Shown here in pieces: positions 1-7,821 of a stretch of DNA of 18,027 nucleotides. The position numbers were made by a program, and so were the translations under genes. The number at the start of each line of letters is the position of its first letter. Positions within the stretch are counted from its first letter, which is position 1. This DNA comes from Desulfitobacterium sp. (GTDB taxonomy: Bacteria > Bacillota > Desulfitobacteriia > Desulfitobacteriales > Desulfitobacteriaceae). The notes under the pieces are model-generated. The model was not told where the DNA came from and did no database searches. It saw only the letters and a list, made by a program, of their open reading frames with translations. The stretch covers positions 1 through 18,027 of the forward strand of contig JAAZLD010000351.1 in assembly GCA_012799495.1 (NCBI GenBank), written 5' to 3'.

Positions 1-12
1 CAGATGGATTTT

Positions 13-88
<76 letters not shown>

Positions 89-352
89 CTTTGTAAAAAG
101 AGGGTAGCATTACCCTATGAAGGCCATATTTTATACTTCCAGTTTCCAGGGGTTGATAACATTACTCTGAGAATTGGAGATATGAAATATGGCTTATTTA
201 TTGGCAAAAGATGGTCTACTTTTGTCACTATTGTCAATAGATATGAAATAGGATAAACTATACTGTGGACTGACCATCCATATTTTTCTTGGCATATCAG
301 AAAGTAATTGTAGGTGTATAAGGTCAAATGAATAAAAATGGGAGGAAATCCT
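89..352. other. Non-coding gap between tRNA-Phe and lipoprotein gene
   Basis: I see no convincing gene in these 264 bases. They contain a 6-bp inverted repeat (AGGGTA/TACCCT, 101-116) without a T-tract. A 9-bp inverted repeat, GCCATATTT (123-131) and AAATATGGC (185-193), lies about 53 bases apart. The motif GATATGAAATA occurs twice (near 179 and 239). A possible SigA-type promoter for the lipoprotein gene is TTGTCA (231-236), 17 bases, TAAACT (254-259), which is only a moderate match. Confidence 0.5.
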
Positions 353-889
353 GTGAAGTTGCATAAAATCCTGGTGATGGCTACCCTATTGGTAGTGTTA
401 TTGTTAGCTGGCTGCAGCTCCCTTGATGACGCTGTAGTACAGGCTAAAAAGGTAGTGCCAGGGGATTGGCAGGTAGTCCATACCCAGCAAGTACAAAGTG
501 AGGCTAGCATCGTTTTCTATATCAATAATAGTGAACTAGGGGCAGGCCTCTTTAAGAAAGATGGCTTTGGTTGGAAATGGCTAGGTAGTGGCATAGGTTC
601 TTTGGTCACTTACCCAGAGGGATTATCATGGCGTTATGCTGAGTTGGGAGATAAAGGCACTAAGGTCTATCTCTATTATGGCTTTATTTCTAATCCAGGT
701 ATCGAGAAAGTGGAAGTCAGGACAACTTGGAAAGAAGTTGCTCAAGCTCAAATTATCGAATACGGAGATGAACGTATTTGGTATGCACTGATAAGCAAAT
801 CCCAAGTTCCCTCTGTAGACGCTACTATTACGGGCTATGGTGAAAATGGTAAGATTCTTTACCTTTTCGACCGACCAAAAGAAAGTTAA
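353..889 (+). CDS. Putative lipoprotein of unknown function
   Basis: The product is 178 residues with a classic lipoprotein signal: a Lys-containing start, a hydrophobic stretch at about 6-19, and the lipobox LLAGC with Cys21 as the predicted lipidated residue. It is therefore expected to be anchored on the outer face of the membrane. I prefer the GTG at 353 because GGAGG sits 7 bases upstream at 341-345. The in-frame ATG at 338 overlaps that site and would add five residues ahead of the signal peptide. The mature part is rich in aromatics and beta-forming residues, with a glycine/tryptophan-rich stretch near residues 60-75. I recognise no family or catalytic motif. It precedes the SCIFF locus in the same direction, but the SCIFF gene has its own likely promoter, so shared function is not implied. 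Confidence 0.85.
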   Translation: MKLHKILVMATLLVVLLLAGCSSLDDAVVQAKKVVPGDWQVVHTQQVQSEASIVFYINNSELGAGLFKKDGFGWKWLGSGIGSLVTYPEGLSWRYAELGDKGTKVYLYYGFISNPGIEKVEVRTTWKEVAQAQIIEYGDERIWYALISKSQVPSVDATITGYGENGKILYLFDRPKES

Positions 890-905
890 GCTGGACTATA
901 ATATT

Positions 906-935
906 TTGCTCTTCAACTTGTCCTCATGATATAAT
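906..935 (+). promoter_or_regulatory. Likely SigA promoter of the SCIFF peptide gene
   Basis: TTGCTC (906-911) and a perfect TATAAT (930-935) are separated by 18 bases and lie about 38 bases before the peptide start. The -35 is a 4/6 match. This fits a peptide gene transcribed from its own strong start. Confidence 0.55.
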
Positions 936-972
936 GAGTCACGAATTCGATTAAGGAGAGGAGGCTGCTAAG

Positions 973-1113
973 ATGGCAAAACATATTCAAACAATTGTTA
1001 AAGCTAACTTAAGTGAAACAGTAAAAACAGGTGGTTGTGGTGAATGCCAAACTTCCTGTCAATCTGCCTGCAAAACTTCTTGTACCGTAGGTAATCAAGT
1101 TTGTGTTAAATAG
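973..1113 (+). CDS. scfA: Six-cysteine SCIFF ranthipeptide precursor
   Basis: This is a 46-residue peptide, too short for most ORF callers. It matches the SCIFF family (six cysteines in about forty-five residues). The N-terminal half (about 1-20) is the leader, bound by the maturase. The core half holds Cys22, Cys25, Cys29, Cys33, Cys37 and Cys44, mostly four apart and interleaved with Thr and Ser (CQTSCQSACKTSC). Established knowledge: SCIFF peptides are RiPPs in which a radical SAM enzyme joins a Cys sulfur to a Thr carbon, now classed as ranthipeptides; the biological role is not settled, and roles in signalling have been proposed. The ATG has a very strong Shine-Dalgarno stretch (AAGGAGAGGAGG, 953-964). 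The maturase follows after a terminator-like hairpin, consistent with making more peptide than enzyme. The known thioether involves a core Thr; candidates here are Thr28, Thr35 and Thr38. Confidence 0.96.
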   Translation: MAKHIQTIVKANLSETVKTGGCGECQTSCQSACKTSCTVGNQVCVK

Positions 1114-1177
1114 TCCATTAAGGCACACAGAATGATGTTGTTGAAGAATTGGACATAATTTGAACATAGGTCGTTGA

Positions 1178-1214
1178 GAACCCACCTGTTTCAGGCGGGT
1201 TCTGTTTCTATTTT
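1178..1214 (+). terminator. Intrinsic terminator/attenuator between SCIFF peptide and maturase
   Basis: GAACCCACCTG (1178-1188) and CAGGCGGGTTC (1192-1202) form an 11-bp stem with a single A-C mismatch and a TTT loop, followed by a T-rich stretch. It lies 64 bases after the peptide stop and about 24 bases before the maturase start. Partial read-through would give much precursor and little enzyme. Confidence 0.8.
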
Positions 1215-1238
1215 GCTAAGAAGGGAAAGAAAATCCAT

Positions 1239-2684
1239 ATGTTCCTAGAGGGATATGCTATAGAAAAGAATGTTCATACTTATCGTCAAGGAGATCTGAA
1301 GATAGCTTATGATGTTAATTCAGGATCTCTTCATGTATTAGATAATGCTACATTTTCCATAATTAAGACATTAGAAAAAATGCAAAGGGAAGGAAGAAAG
1401 CTTTCCCCTAGAAATATCTGGTCAGAGCTGAAAGAGCATTCTCCGAAAATAACCCAAGAAGAAGTAGAAGAAATTCTTCGGGAAATGGAAGAATTGGCTC
1501 AAGAAGGAATCCTTTTTTCCAAGGTAGTAGAAGAAAAAGCTCCAATCTACCCTTCTCAACCTATTGTTAAGGCCATGTGTCTCCATGTAGCCCATGATTG
1601 CAACTTGCGTTGCAGCTATTGCTTTGCTGGCACAGGGGCTTTTGGTGGAGAACGTGGTTTAATGGATTTAACAACGGGAAAAAAAGCTATAGATTTTCTC
1701 CTAGAGGCTTCCGCCCATCGCAAACACTGTGAAATTGATTTCTTCGGCGGAGAGCCCTTAATGAATTTTTCCGTAGTTAAGGAACTAGTAGAATACGGTA
1801 AAAAGGCAGCCCAAGAGAAGGGTAAGACCATAAAGTTTACTTTAACAACCAATGGAGTGCTCCTTACTGAAGATATCCAACAATATTTAGAGGAAGAAGA
1901 TATTAGTGTAGTTTTAAGTATCGATGGTCGACCTAAAGTCCATGATCGGATGCGTCCTAATCTTGGCGGTAAAGGAAGCTATGACCAAGTTCTTCCTCGC
2001 CTCCAGCAGTTTGTGGAAAAAAGACCAGATAGTTCACCATATGCAGTGGGCACATATTACTATGCTCGGGGAACCTATACTAGTTATAATTTGGATTTTG
2101 ATAAGGATGTCACTCACCTTCTAGATCTAGGGATAAAGCGAGTCTCTTTAGAACCGGTAATTGCTCCTCCTGATCAGCCTTATGCTTTAGTAGAAGAAGA
2201 TCTTCCCGAGATCTTCCAAGCATATGATCGTTTGGGAGAAGAGTTATTAGCTCGTCGCCAAAAAGGAGAGGAATTTAGCTTTTTCCATTTTAATGTCGCC
2301 TTAGATCAAGGGCCCTGTTTACCAAAGCGCCTTTCAGGCTGTGGAGCAGGCCATGAGTATGTGGCTATTTCCCCGGAAGGAGATCTTTATCCTTGCCACC
2401 AATTTGTTGGTCAAGAAGAGTTTAAAATGGGGAGCCTAAATGATGAACAAATTAAACTTAATCCCCGAATGGTAGAAGAATTTCGGTCAGCCCATGTTTA
2501 TAATAAAGACAAATGCCGAGATTGCTGGGCAAGGTTTTCCTGTAGTGGTGGATGCCATTCTGCTAACCATGCTTTTACCAACTCTCTTGATGAAGTTTAT
2601 GATTTGAGCTGCGCTTTCCAGAAGAAGCGCTTAGAAGTTGCTTTATATTTAAAGATTAAAGAAGAAATGATAAAGTCCTTATAA
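1239..2684 (+). CDS. scfB: Radical SAM/SPASM SCIFF peptide maturase
   Basis: This 481-residue enzyme forms the thioether cross-link in the SCIFF peptide encoded just upstream. Residues 1-100 look like a PqqD-type RiPP recognition element that grips the leader. The radical SAM barrel starts with the CX3CX2C cluster motif (Cys121, Cys125, Cys128), which binds the 4Fe-4S that cleaves S-adenosylmethionine. GGEPL at 170-174 is the SAM-binding motif. The C-terminal SPASM/twitch region has Cys360, Cys368, Cys386, Cys426, Cys429, Cys435, Cys439 and Cys458, enough for two auxiliary 4Fe-4S clusters. Length and cysteine pattern fit the SCIFF maturase family (the CteB type). The ATG at 1239 has only a weak A/G-rich ribosome site near 1219-1230, in keeping with low enzyme levels. 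A TPR protein follows 93 bases downstream. All key residues are present. Confidence 0.95.
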   Translation: MFLEGYAIEKNVHTYRQGDLKIAYDVNSGSLHVLDNATFSIIKTLEKMQREGRKLSPRNIWSELKEHSPKITQEEVEEILREMEELAQEGILFSKVVEEKAPIYPSQPIVKAMCLHVAHDCNLRCSYCFAGTGAFGGERGLMDLTTGKKAIDFLLEASAHRKHCEIDFFGGEPLMNFSVVKELVEYGKKAAQEKGKTIKFTLTTNGVLLTEDIQQYLEEEDISVVLSIDGRPKVHDRMRPNLGGKGSYDQVLPRLQQFVEKRPDSSPYAVGTYYYARGTYTSYNLDFDKDVTHLLDLGIKRVSLEPVIAPPDQPYALVEEDLPEIFQAYDRLGEELLARRQKGEEFSFFHFNVALDQGPCLPKRLSGCGAGHEYVAISPEGDLYPCHQFVGQEEFKMGSLNDEQIKLNPRMVEEFRSAHVYNKDKCRDCWARFSCSGGCHSANHAFTNSLDEVYDLSCAFQKKRLEVALYLKIKEEMIKSL

Positions 2685-2777
2685 ACCTCCTTAGCAATCG
2701 CGTAAGTGGCAGGTGGACTAACATTTCTCCAGGTGCTAAAATTAAATTGTTATTTGATTTGAAGGGGGCATTAGCCA

Positions 2778-3416
2778 GTGCGAAAAAAGCATCAAAAGGC
2801 TGTTGTTTACACAATTGTCGGGGCACTAATTGTGAGCTTGATAGTTACTATGGTTCCCTTTATGGGAGGATTTACGGGAAGTAGTAATAACAATTCTTAT
2901 GAAGGATATATCAAATCCTTAGAGGAGACCTTAGCCCAGAACCCTGAGGATAAGGATACTCGTTTGAACTTGGCCAATCTTTATTATGATTGGGGCATGC
3001 AGACATATTTCAATGGTTCAAAGGAAGAAGCTAATAATCACTTTGAAAAAGCCATCGCTAACTATGAAGAGGTTCTCAAAGAAGGCCAAGATGTAAATGT
3101 ACTAGTGGACATGGCCACAGCTGCCTTTTATAGTGAGAAAAATGAACTAGCAGAAGAAAAGTTTCAGGAAGCCTTAGAAATACAACCGGATTTTCTTAAC
3201 GGTTTGTATAACTATGGAGTTTTCCTTATGTATGCCAAAGAAGATTTTGGTGGGGCTATTGCCCAATGGGAAAAAGCCTTAGAAAATGAGAACCTTTCTG
3301 AGGAAGTAAAAGCTAATTTACAGCAAAATATTCAGATAGCTCAGCAAATGATCCTAGAGAATTTTGAAGAGACAGGAAATCTTCAAGGTACTGACTCTCC
3401 CGCAGATCCAGAGTGA
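2778..3416 (+). CDS. Membrane-anchored tetratricopeptide repeat protein
   Basis: The product is 212 residues. A basic N-terminus (RKKHQK) is followed by one hydrophobic segment at about 8-30, so it is probably a signal anchor with the rest outside the membrane. Residues about 50-190 show helical TPR repeats with the usual spaced small, aromatic and Pro residues (for example ALEIQPDFLNGLYNYG near 135-150). The tail is acidic and Pro/Ser-rich. TPR domains hold protein partners; no catalytic motif is seen. The GTG start at 2778 has GAAGGGGG about 9 bases upstream. It lies between the SCIFF maturase and walJ on the same strand without a clear terminator on either side. It could be a scaffold for SCIFF handling or for the HtrA/WalJ group; both are inference. 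Confidence 0.85.
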   Translation: MRKKHQKAVVYTIVGALIVSLIVTMVPFMGGFTGSSNNNSYEGYIKSLEETLAQNPEDKDTRLNLANLYYDWGMQTYFNGSKEEANNHFEKAIANYEEVLKEGQDVNVLVDMATAAFYSEKNELAEEKFQEALEIQPDFLNGLYNYGVFLMYAKEDFGGAIAQWEKALENENLSEEVKANLQQNIQIAQQMILENFEETGNLQGTDSPADPE

Positions 3417-3468
3417 TAAATAGGGTTTTAAAATCAGTTACTCTATGGAATTTAAGAGAGATAAATAA

Positions 3469-3488
3469 AGTAGATATCAGTAGATATT
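3469..3488. repeat. 10-bp tandem repeat upstream of walJ
   Basis: AGTAGATATC is followed directly by AGTAGATATT, two 10-base units with one difference, inside the 159-base gap before walJ. Its meaning is unknown; a chance repeat in AT-rich DNA is possible. Confidence 0.5.
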
Positions 3489-3575
3489 ATTTAAATAGAT
3501 AGAGAAGAAAACAAGCTGAACAAATATGAGTCAGCAATGTCTTTGTTGTTTTCTTTAAAGGAAGTGGGGAAAAAC

Positions 3576-4379
3576 GTGCATGTAGCGACTCTAGCTAGCG
3601 GAAGTTCTGGTAATGCTATTTTAGTTGGACATGAAAAGCGGAATTTCTTAGTTGACTGTGGAGTTAGCTTAAAGTCAATTCTTAGGAATTTGGAAATCCT
3701 AAATATACCTAGTGAAGAAATCGAAGGAATATTTATAACTCATGAACATAATGACCATATTAGAGGTATTGGACCAGTAGCTCGAAAACTAAAAATCCCT
3801 ATTTATGCAACAGCAAAGATCTGGGAAGTGATCAGTAATAGAATAGGAAAACTTGATGATAGTCAGCGGATCATTATCCAAGATTCTTTTACCTGTGCAG
3901 GGCTTAAAGTTAATGTTTTCCCTACTTCTCATGATAGCCAGGAAAGTTATGGAGTTCGTGTTGAAATGCCCGAAGGCTCAAGCTTTTCTAAGTCTATTGG
4001 AATTGCTACAGATACAGGGATGATCACCGAAGAGATGCACCAAGCTCTCCAAGGCTGTGATGCTTTGGTAGTAGAAGCTAATCATGATGAAGAAATGCTC
4101 TGGCAAGGGAGCTACCCTTGGTATTTGAAAAAGCGTATCAGCAGTAACTATGGCCATTTGGAAAATAAGCAATTAGCTGAGGGTTTACTGCAATGGATCC
4201 AAGGAAATACTCAGAGAATTGTTTTAGCTCATTTGAGTGAAGAGAATAATAGTCCCGAAAGAGCTTTAAGTACTATCATGCGTATCTTGAAAGATTCGCC
4301 TATTGCAAAGGAAAACCCGGAGTTGCGTATCCGAGTAGCACCCCGACATACACCTCACGAACTTATAGTTTTGGAGTAA
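3576..4379 (+). CDS. walJ: WalJ/YycJ-type metallo-beta-lactamase-fold hydrolase
   Basis: This is a metallo-beta-lactamase-fold protein of 267 residues from the chosen start. It opens with the family's LASGSSGNA stretch at 6-14 and carries the metal motif THEHNDH at 55-61. Further motifs are a TSHD segment, an ATDTG segment, EANHD and the LAHLSEENNSPE segment towards the C-terminus. The YycJ/WalJ family is proposed to act as a nuclease-like enzyme linked to cell division and mismatch repair in Firmicutes; the exact substrate is uncertain. An in-frame ATG at 3537 would add 13 residues but has no ribosome site. The GTG at 3576 follows an A/G-rich AAGGAAGTGGGG and puts the start where the family normally begins. 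HtrA follows after 24 bases, as in the wal operons of Bacillus, although walRK are not visible here. Confidence 0.9.
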   Translation: MHVATLASGSSGNAILVGHEKRNFLVDCGVSLKSILRNLEILNIPSEEIEGIFITHEHNDHIRGIGPVARKLKIPIYATAKIWEVISNRIGKLDDSQRIIIQDSFTCAGLKVNVFPTSHDSQESYGVRVEMPEGSSFSKSIGIATDTGMITEEMHQALQGCDALVVEANHDEEMLWQGSYPWYLKKRISSNYGHLENKQLAEGLLQWIQGNTQRIVLAHLSEENNSPERALSTIMRILKDSPIAKENPELRIRVAPRHTPHELIVLE

Positions 4380-4403
4380 AGAAGCGTGTGAAGGAGGTAA
4401 AGT

Positions 4404-5561
4404 ATGAGTTATTATAATCGTGATGATTATCCAGAATATAACCAACCTAGAAGACGTAGCTTTATGTCCACAATTCTTTTGTCCTTAGTGAGCGCTTTAA
4501 TAGGCGGGTTAATGGCTGTAGCTTTAGTTCCATCTTTGTATATTAATCAGCCACCCCCTGAAAAAGATACGGTTATTATTGGGGAAGGAAATAGCAATCC
4601 TCCTGTCACTATCACAGATCCAGGAGCTTTTCCCTCAGTGGAAGTAGCTAAAAAAGTAGGTCCAACAGTAGTAGGAATAGCAAACTTTCAAAGAACAAGT
4701 AGTATTTTTGGAAGTTCTGGATTGGCCGAAGCAGGGACCGGATCAGGGTTTATTATTGATGCAGAACATGGTTATATAGTGACAAATTATCATGTTATTG
4801 CTAATGCCGCTAAATTGATGGTTAGTTTGGCCGATGGGCGCAATGTGGAAGCAACTGTTATAGGGGAAGATCCACGTACTGATTTAGCTGTAATTAAAAT
4901 CGAAGCAAGTGGATTAACAGCTGCTCAACTAGGTAATTCCGATAAACTAGAAGTTGGGGAACCTGTCATAGCTATTGGTAACCCTGGAGGAGAAAAATTC
5001 GCCCGTTCCGTAACTCAAGGAGTAGTATCGGCGAAAAATAGAGTTCTGCTTATCGAAGGTGAATCAAGCTTTAACTTGATTCAAACAGACGCAGCTATCA
5101 ATCCCGGTAATAGTGGTGGTCCTTTGGTGAATTATCATGGTCAAGTTGTAGGAATTAACTCAGCTAAACATGTAGATGTTCGCTTTGAGGGTATGGGTTT
5201 TACTATCCCCATCACTGACGCTATCCCTGTTATTGAGCAATTGATCGAAAAAGGGTACTTTAGTCATCCCGGTCTTTATGTATCCATAGATACTCGCTAT
5301 ACACCGGAATGGGCAGCCCAAAGAGGTTGGCCTGCTGGAGCTTATGTTTCTAGCGTGGAACTTGGCGGACCTGCTGCTAAAGCTGGAATTAAGCCTGGTG
5401 ATGTAATAGTTGGAATCAATGGGGCTACTGTTACTAATTCTTTAGAGCTTACCCATGAATTATTTAAATATAAACCAGGAGATAATATCACCGTAACCTA
5501 CTACCGTAATGGTGAAACTGTAGATGTAGAGGTCACCTTAGCTGAGCTGCGGACCAGTTAA
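4404..5561 (+). CDS. htrA: HtrA/DegP-family membrane serine protease
   Basis: This 385-residue surface protease has a basic cytoplasmic head (PRRRSF), one membrane segment at about 20-46, and then a linker. The trypsin-like domain holds the catalytic triad: His130 in TNYHV, Asp160 in RTDLAV, and Ser237 in NPGNSGGP. One PDZ domain occupies about 290-380. The family degrades or refolds misfolded exported proteins at the outer face of the membrane. The ATG has a near-perfect AAGGAGGT site 5 bases upstream. The gene lies 24 bases after walJ and before rlmH, an order also known from Bacillus (yycJ-htrC-rlmH). The length is normal and no key residue is missing. Because it is close to the SCIFF locus, it could act on the exported peptide, but nothing in the sequence proves this. 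Confidence 0.95.
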   Translation: MSYYNRDDYPEYNQPRRRSFMSTILLSLVSALIGGLMAVALVPSLYINQPPPEKDTVIIGEGNSNPPVTITDPGAFPSVEVAKKVGPTVVGIANFQRTSSIFGSSGLAEAGTGSGFIIDAEHGYIVTNYHVIANAAKLMVSLADGRNVEATVIGEDPRTDLAVIKIEASGLTAAQLGNSDKLEVGEPVIAIGNPGGEKFARSVTQGVVSAKNRVLLIEGESSFNLIQTDAAINPGNSGGPLVNYHGQVVGINSAKHVDVRFEGMGFTIPITDAIPVIEQLIEKGYFSHPGLYVSIDTRYTPEWAAQRGWPAGAYVSSVELGGPAAKAGIKPGDVIVGINGATVTNSLELTHELFKYKPGDNITVTYYRNGETVDVEVTLAELRTS

Positions 5562-5634
5562 TAAGATTAAACAGAAAAGAAATTTTATATGATTTGTTAG
5601 CTATATATTGCAATTGGTGTGCAAGGCCGAATAA

Positions 5635-5661
5635 AGGGAGGACAGTGTCCTCCCTATTTTT
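5635..5661 (+). terminator. Intrinsic terminator just before the rlmH ribosome site
   Basis: AGGGAGGAC (5635-5643) pairs perfectly with GTCCTCCCT (5647-5655) around an AGT loop and is followed by A and five T. It sits immediately before the rlmH Shine-Dalgarno site GGAGG (5662-5666). It may end the htrA transcript or attenuate rlmH. Confidence 0.85.
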
Positions 5662-5672
5662 GGAGGTAAAGG

Positions 5673-6155
5673 ATGTTGAGGATCAAGATTATTGCTGTCG
5701 GGAAGATTAGGGAAAAGTTTTTATTGGAAGGGATTCGGGAGTACCGTAAGCGCTTAAATACCTATGTACGCTTAGATATTCAGGAGCTCATTGACGAACC
5801 CTGTCCTGAGAGAATATCTTTGGCTGAGGAGGAAAAAGTCAAAAATAAAGAAGGAGAACGTATTCTTAAGAGTATCAACTCTCAAGATTATGTTATCCTT
5901 CTTGATTTACAAGGGAAGTCATTTACCTCTCCAGGATTAGCCCAACATTTAGATGAACTAGCTCTGGCAGGCCGGAGTAATATTACCTTTATCATAGGAG
6001 GCTCTTTGGGAGTTTCCCAGGAAATTCAGCAAAGAGCTAATTTGCGCTTATCTTTCTCAAAACTTACCTTCCCCCATACCCTCATGAGACTGATCCTGTT
6101 AGAACAGCTCTACCGGGCCATGAAGATTTCTAGAGGAGAGCCTTACCACAAATAA
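5673..6155 (+). CDS. rlmH: 23S rRNA (pseudouridine-1915-N3)-methyltransferase RlmH
   Basis: This SPOUT-class methyltransferase is 160 residues, the usual length. It uses S-adenosylmethionine to methylate pseudouridine 1915 in helix 69 of 23S rRNA on assembled 70S ribosomes. The family signatures are visible: IIAVGKIRE at 6-14, IIGGSLG at 107-113 in the SAM-binding knot, and the C-terminal stretch LTFPHTLMRL-ILLEQLYRA ending in PYHK. The ATG has GGAGG at 5662-5666. A terminator-like hairpin lies directly upstream, so it may be expressed apart from htrA. The gene ends 4 bases before the stop of the convergent Na/Pi transporter gene, leaving no room for a separate terminator. Confidence 0.97.
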   Translation: MLRIKIIAVGKIREKFLLEGIREYRKRLNTYVRLDIQELIDEPCPERISLAEEEKVKNKEGERILKSINSQDYVILLDLQGKSFTSPGLAQHLDELALAGRSNITFIIGGSLGVSQEIQQRANLRLSFSKLTFPHTLMRLILLEQLYRAMKISRGEPYHK

Positions 6156-6159
6156 AGTT

Positions 6160-7737
6160 TTATCCTAAATCCTCTACTGTAGCACTATCCGTTAAGCGAT
6201 GGATTCCACGCCAGTAGTGATAGGCTAAACGATCGATCCATAGTAGTGCTTGAACTTTAGCTAAGGCTGTCTCTAACTCTGTTTCACTTCTGACAGATTG
6301 GAGGAAATACTTATTACGTTTCACACGTCTTTCCTCAGCAATTACTGTTGAAATATTTTCTAAGGATGAGGCCACTTTAATTAATTCATCTGTACTAGTG
6401 CTCAGAGGAATTCTCTCTAAAATCTCTATCCATTCTCCCATGAGATTATGATGTAAGGAAATAGCCTCAATTCGTTGTTCCTCTTTTAAGACTTTTATTA
6501 ATCGATCTAGATGATCTAGAGCATGGATTTGAGATAAAAGTCTATTTTGGTCTTCCATAGAATGGGGGTGTAACGAGTCTAAGAATTCCCTAGTAATAAC
6601 GATTGCTTCTTCGATTTTTTCAATGGTCTTTTCAAAAGTATCGCTGGTTTTTTGAAAACGCACTAAGAAGATTATTTCTTCCGTCAATTCATTAATAATC
6701 CCTATTAGTGTCTTATAAGCTGCTTCAAGAGCTACAGCAGGCACGGTAGCCACATTTTTGTCTAAATACTGAGTTAAGGGGTTACCTTTCTCTGGTAGAA
6801 TCCTTTTCACCAGCTTAGCAAAAGGATGAATGAAAGGAACGAAAACTAATGCTCCCACCAAGCTAAACAAGGTATGAAAAACAGCAATACCTAGTACAGC
6901 ATCGAAGGTACCGTTGATAAGAGTGCTTAAAAACACAGTCAAAGATATAAAGAGAGGATATAAAAGGGTAATAACTGTTGCGGTACCAAGATTAAACAGG
7001 ACATGGGTTAAAGCCGTTCTTTTGGCAGATACAGAAGCACCAATAGCTGCAAATAAAGCTGTAACAGTTGTCCCTATGTTATGGCCTATAACTAGAAAAA
7101 TCCCTTGTTCAAAGGTAATGGCACCTACATGGAGAAAAGTTAAAGTTGTAGCTATTGAAGCACTAGAGGACTGTAAAATAACAGTCATAATAAAGCCAAT
7201 AAGAACAAGCAATATTAGATAAAGGAAGCTCTCTCCTTGGAGAATATTTAAAGCGAGGATATCTTCTTGAAGAACCATTCCCTCTTGAAGATTGGCAAGA
7301 CCAAGAAAAAGCAAACCAAAACCTGTTAGGACGGAGCCGTAGGGTTTTATGGCCTTCCTTGCAAAAACTCTGAATAAGGCCCCAGCACCAATGATCGGAA
7401 GGGACATGGAAGTAAGGCTAATTTTAAAACCTACTAAGGATATAATCCAGCCAATACTCGTAGTCCCAATATTGGCACCGATGATAATACCTATGGATTG
7501 AGTAAAACTAATTAACCCTGCACTGACAAAACCGATGGTAATTATAGTTGCTGCACTTGAGGATTGAATGAGTAAAGTAATCAATGCCCCCGAAAAAATA
7601 GCCCTAATAGTTCCCCCAGTAAAGCGATTGAGCCATTTTCTAAGAGCGTCGTCAGCAAGTTCCTTTAGACCATCGGTCATCATACTCATTCCTAAGAGGA
7701 AGAGGCCGATTCCTCCTAAAACATAAGTCCAACCCAT
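6160..7737 (-). CDS. Na/Pi-cotransporter family protein with PhoU-like tail
   Basis: This is a 525-residue membrane protein. About 310 residues form many hydrophobic helices arranged as an internal inverted repeat typical of this family: QSSSA at 58-62 and again at 189-193, with GANIGTT at 87-93 mirrored by GHNIGTT at 218-224. The last 200 residues are soluble, helical and PhoU-like. The family exchanges sodium and inorganic phosphate across the membrane; in bacteria several members work mainly as phosphate exporters or in phosphate balance, so the transport direction here is open. The ATG has AGGAGA (reverse of 7743-7748) upstream. It follows the CofE-like gene on the same strand with an 84-base gap, so the two may be co-transcribed. 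There is no pho-type box that I can recognise. Confidence 0.93.
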   Translation of the reverse strand: MGWTYVLGGIGLFLLGMSMMTDGLKELADDALRKWLNRFTGGTIRAIFSGALITLLIQSSSAATIITIGFVSAGLISFTQSIGIIIGANIGTTSIGWIISLVGFKISLTSMSLPIIGAGALFRVFARKAIKPYGSVLTGFGLLFLGLANLQEGMVLQEDILALNILQGESFLYLILLVLIGFIMTVILQSSSASIATTLTFLHVGAITFEQGIFLVIGHNIGTTVTALFAAIGASVSAKRTALTHVLFNLGTATVITLLYPLFISLTVFLSTLINGTFDAVLGIAVFHTLFSLVGALVFVPFIHPFAKLVKRILPEKGNPLTQYLDKNVATVPAVALEAAYKTLIGIINELTEEIIFLVRFQKTSDTFEKTIEKIEEAIVITREFLDSLHPHSMEDQNRLLSQIHALDHLDRLIKVLKEEQRIEAISLHHNLMGEWIEILERIPLSTSTDELIKVASSLENISTVIAEERRVKRNKYFLQSVRSETELETALAKVQALLWIDRLAYHYWRGIHRLTDSATVEDLG

Positions 7738-7821
7738 CTGTATCTCCTGTTAATTTAAAAATATTTTTTAGGAATTTTATAAGGCTTTAGATCTTCTATT
7801 AAAGAAATCTTTGCTTTATAA

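Noticed and set aside
101..116. Short inverted repeat after tRNA-Phe as a terminator
   Set aside because: The stem is only 6 bp and no T-run follows, so I do not call it a terminator.
115..510. Minus-strand open frame of 131 codons across the lipoprotein start
   Set aside because: It overlaps the lipoprotein signal and its ribosome site, has no family features, and looks like a shadow frame.
973..1113. SCIFF peptide as a classic bacteriocin or a metallothionein
   Set aside because: Six evenly spaced cysteines could suggest metal binding, but the neighbouring matching maturase and the leader-core layout fit SCIFF much better. No immunity or ABC export gene is adjacent.
6914..7222. Plus-strand open frame of 102 codons inside the Na/Pi transporter gene
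   Set aside because: It is opposite a well-supported membrane protein gene and shows no family features.
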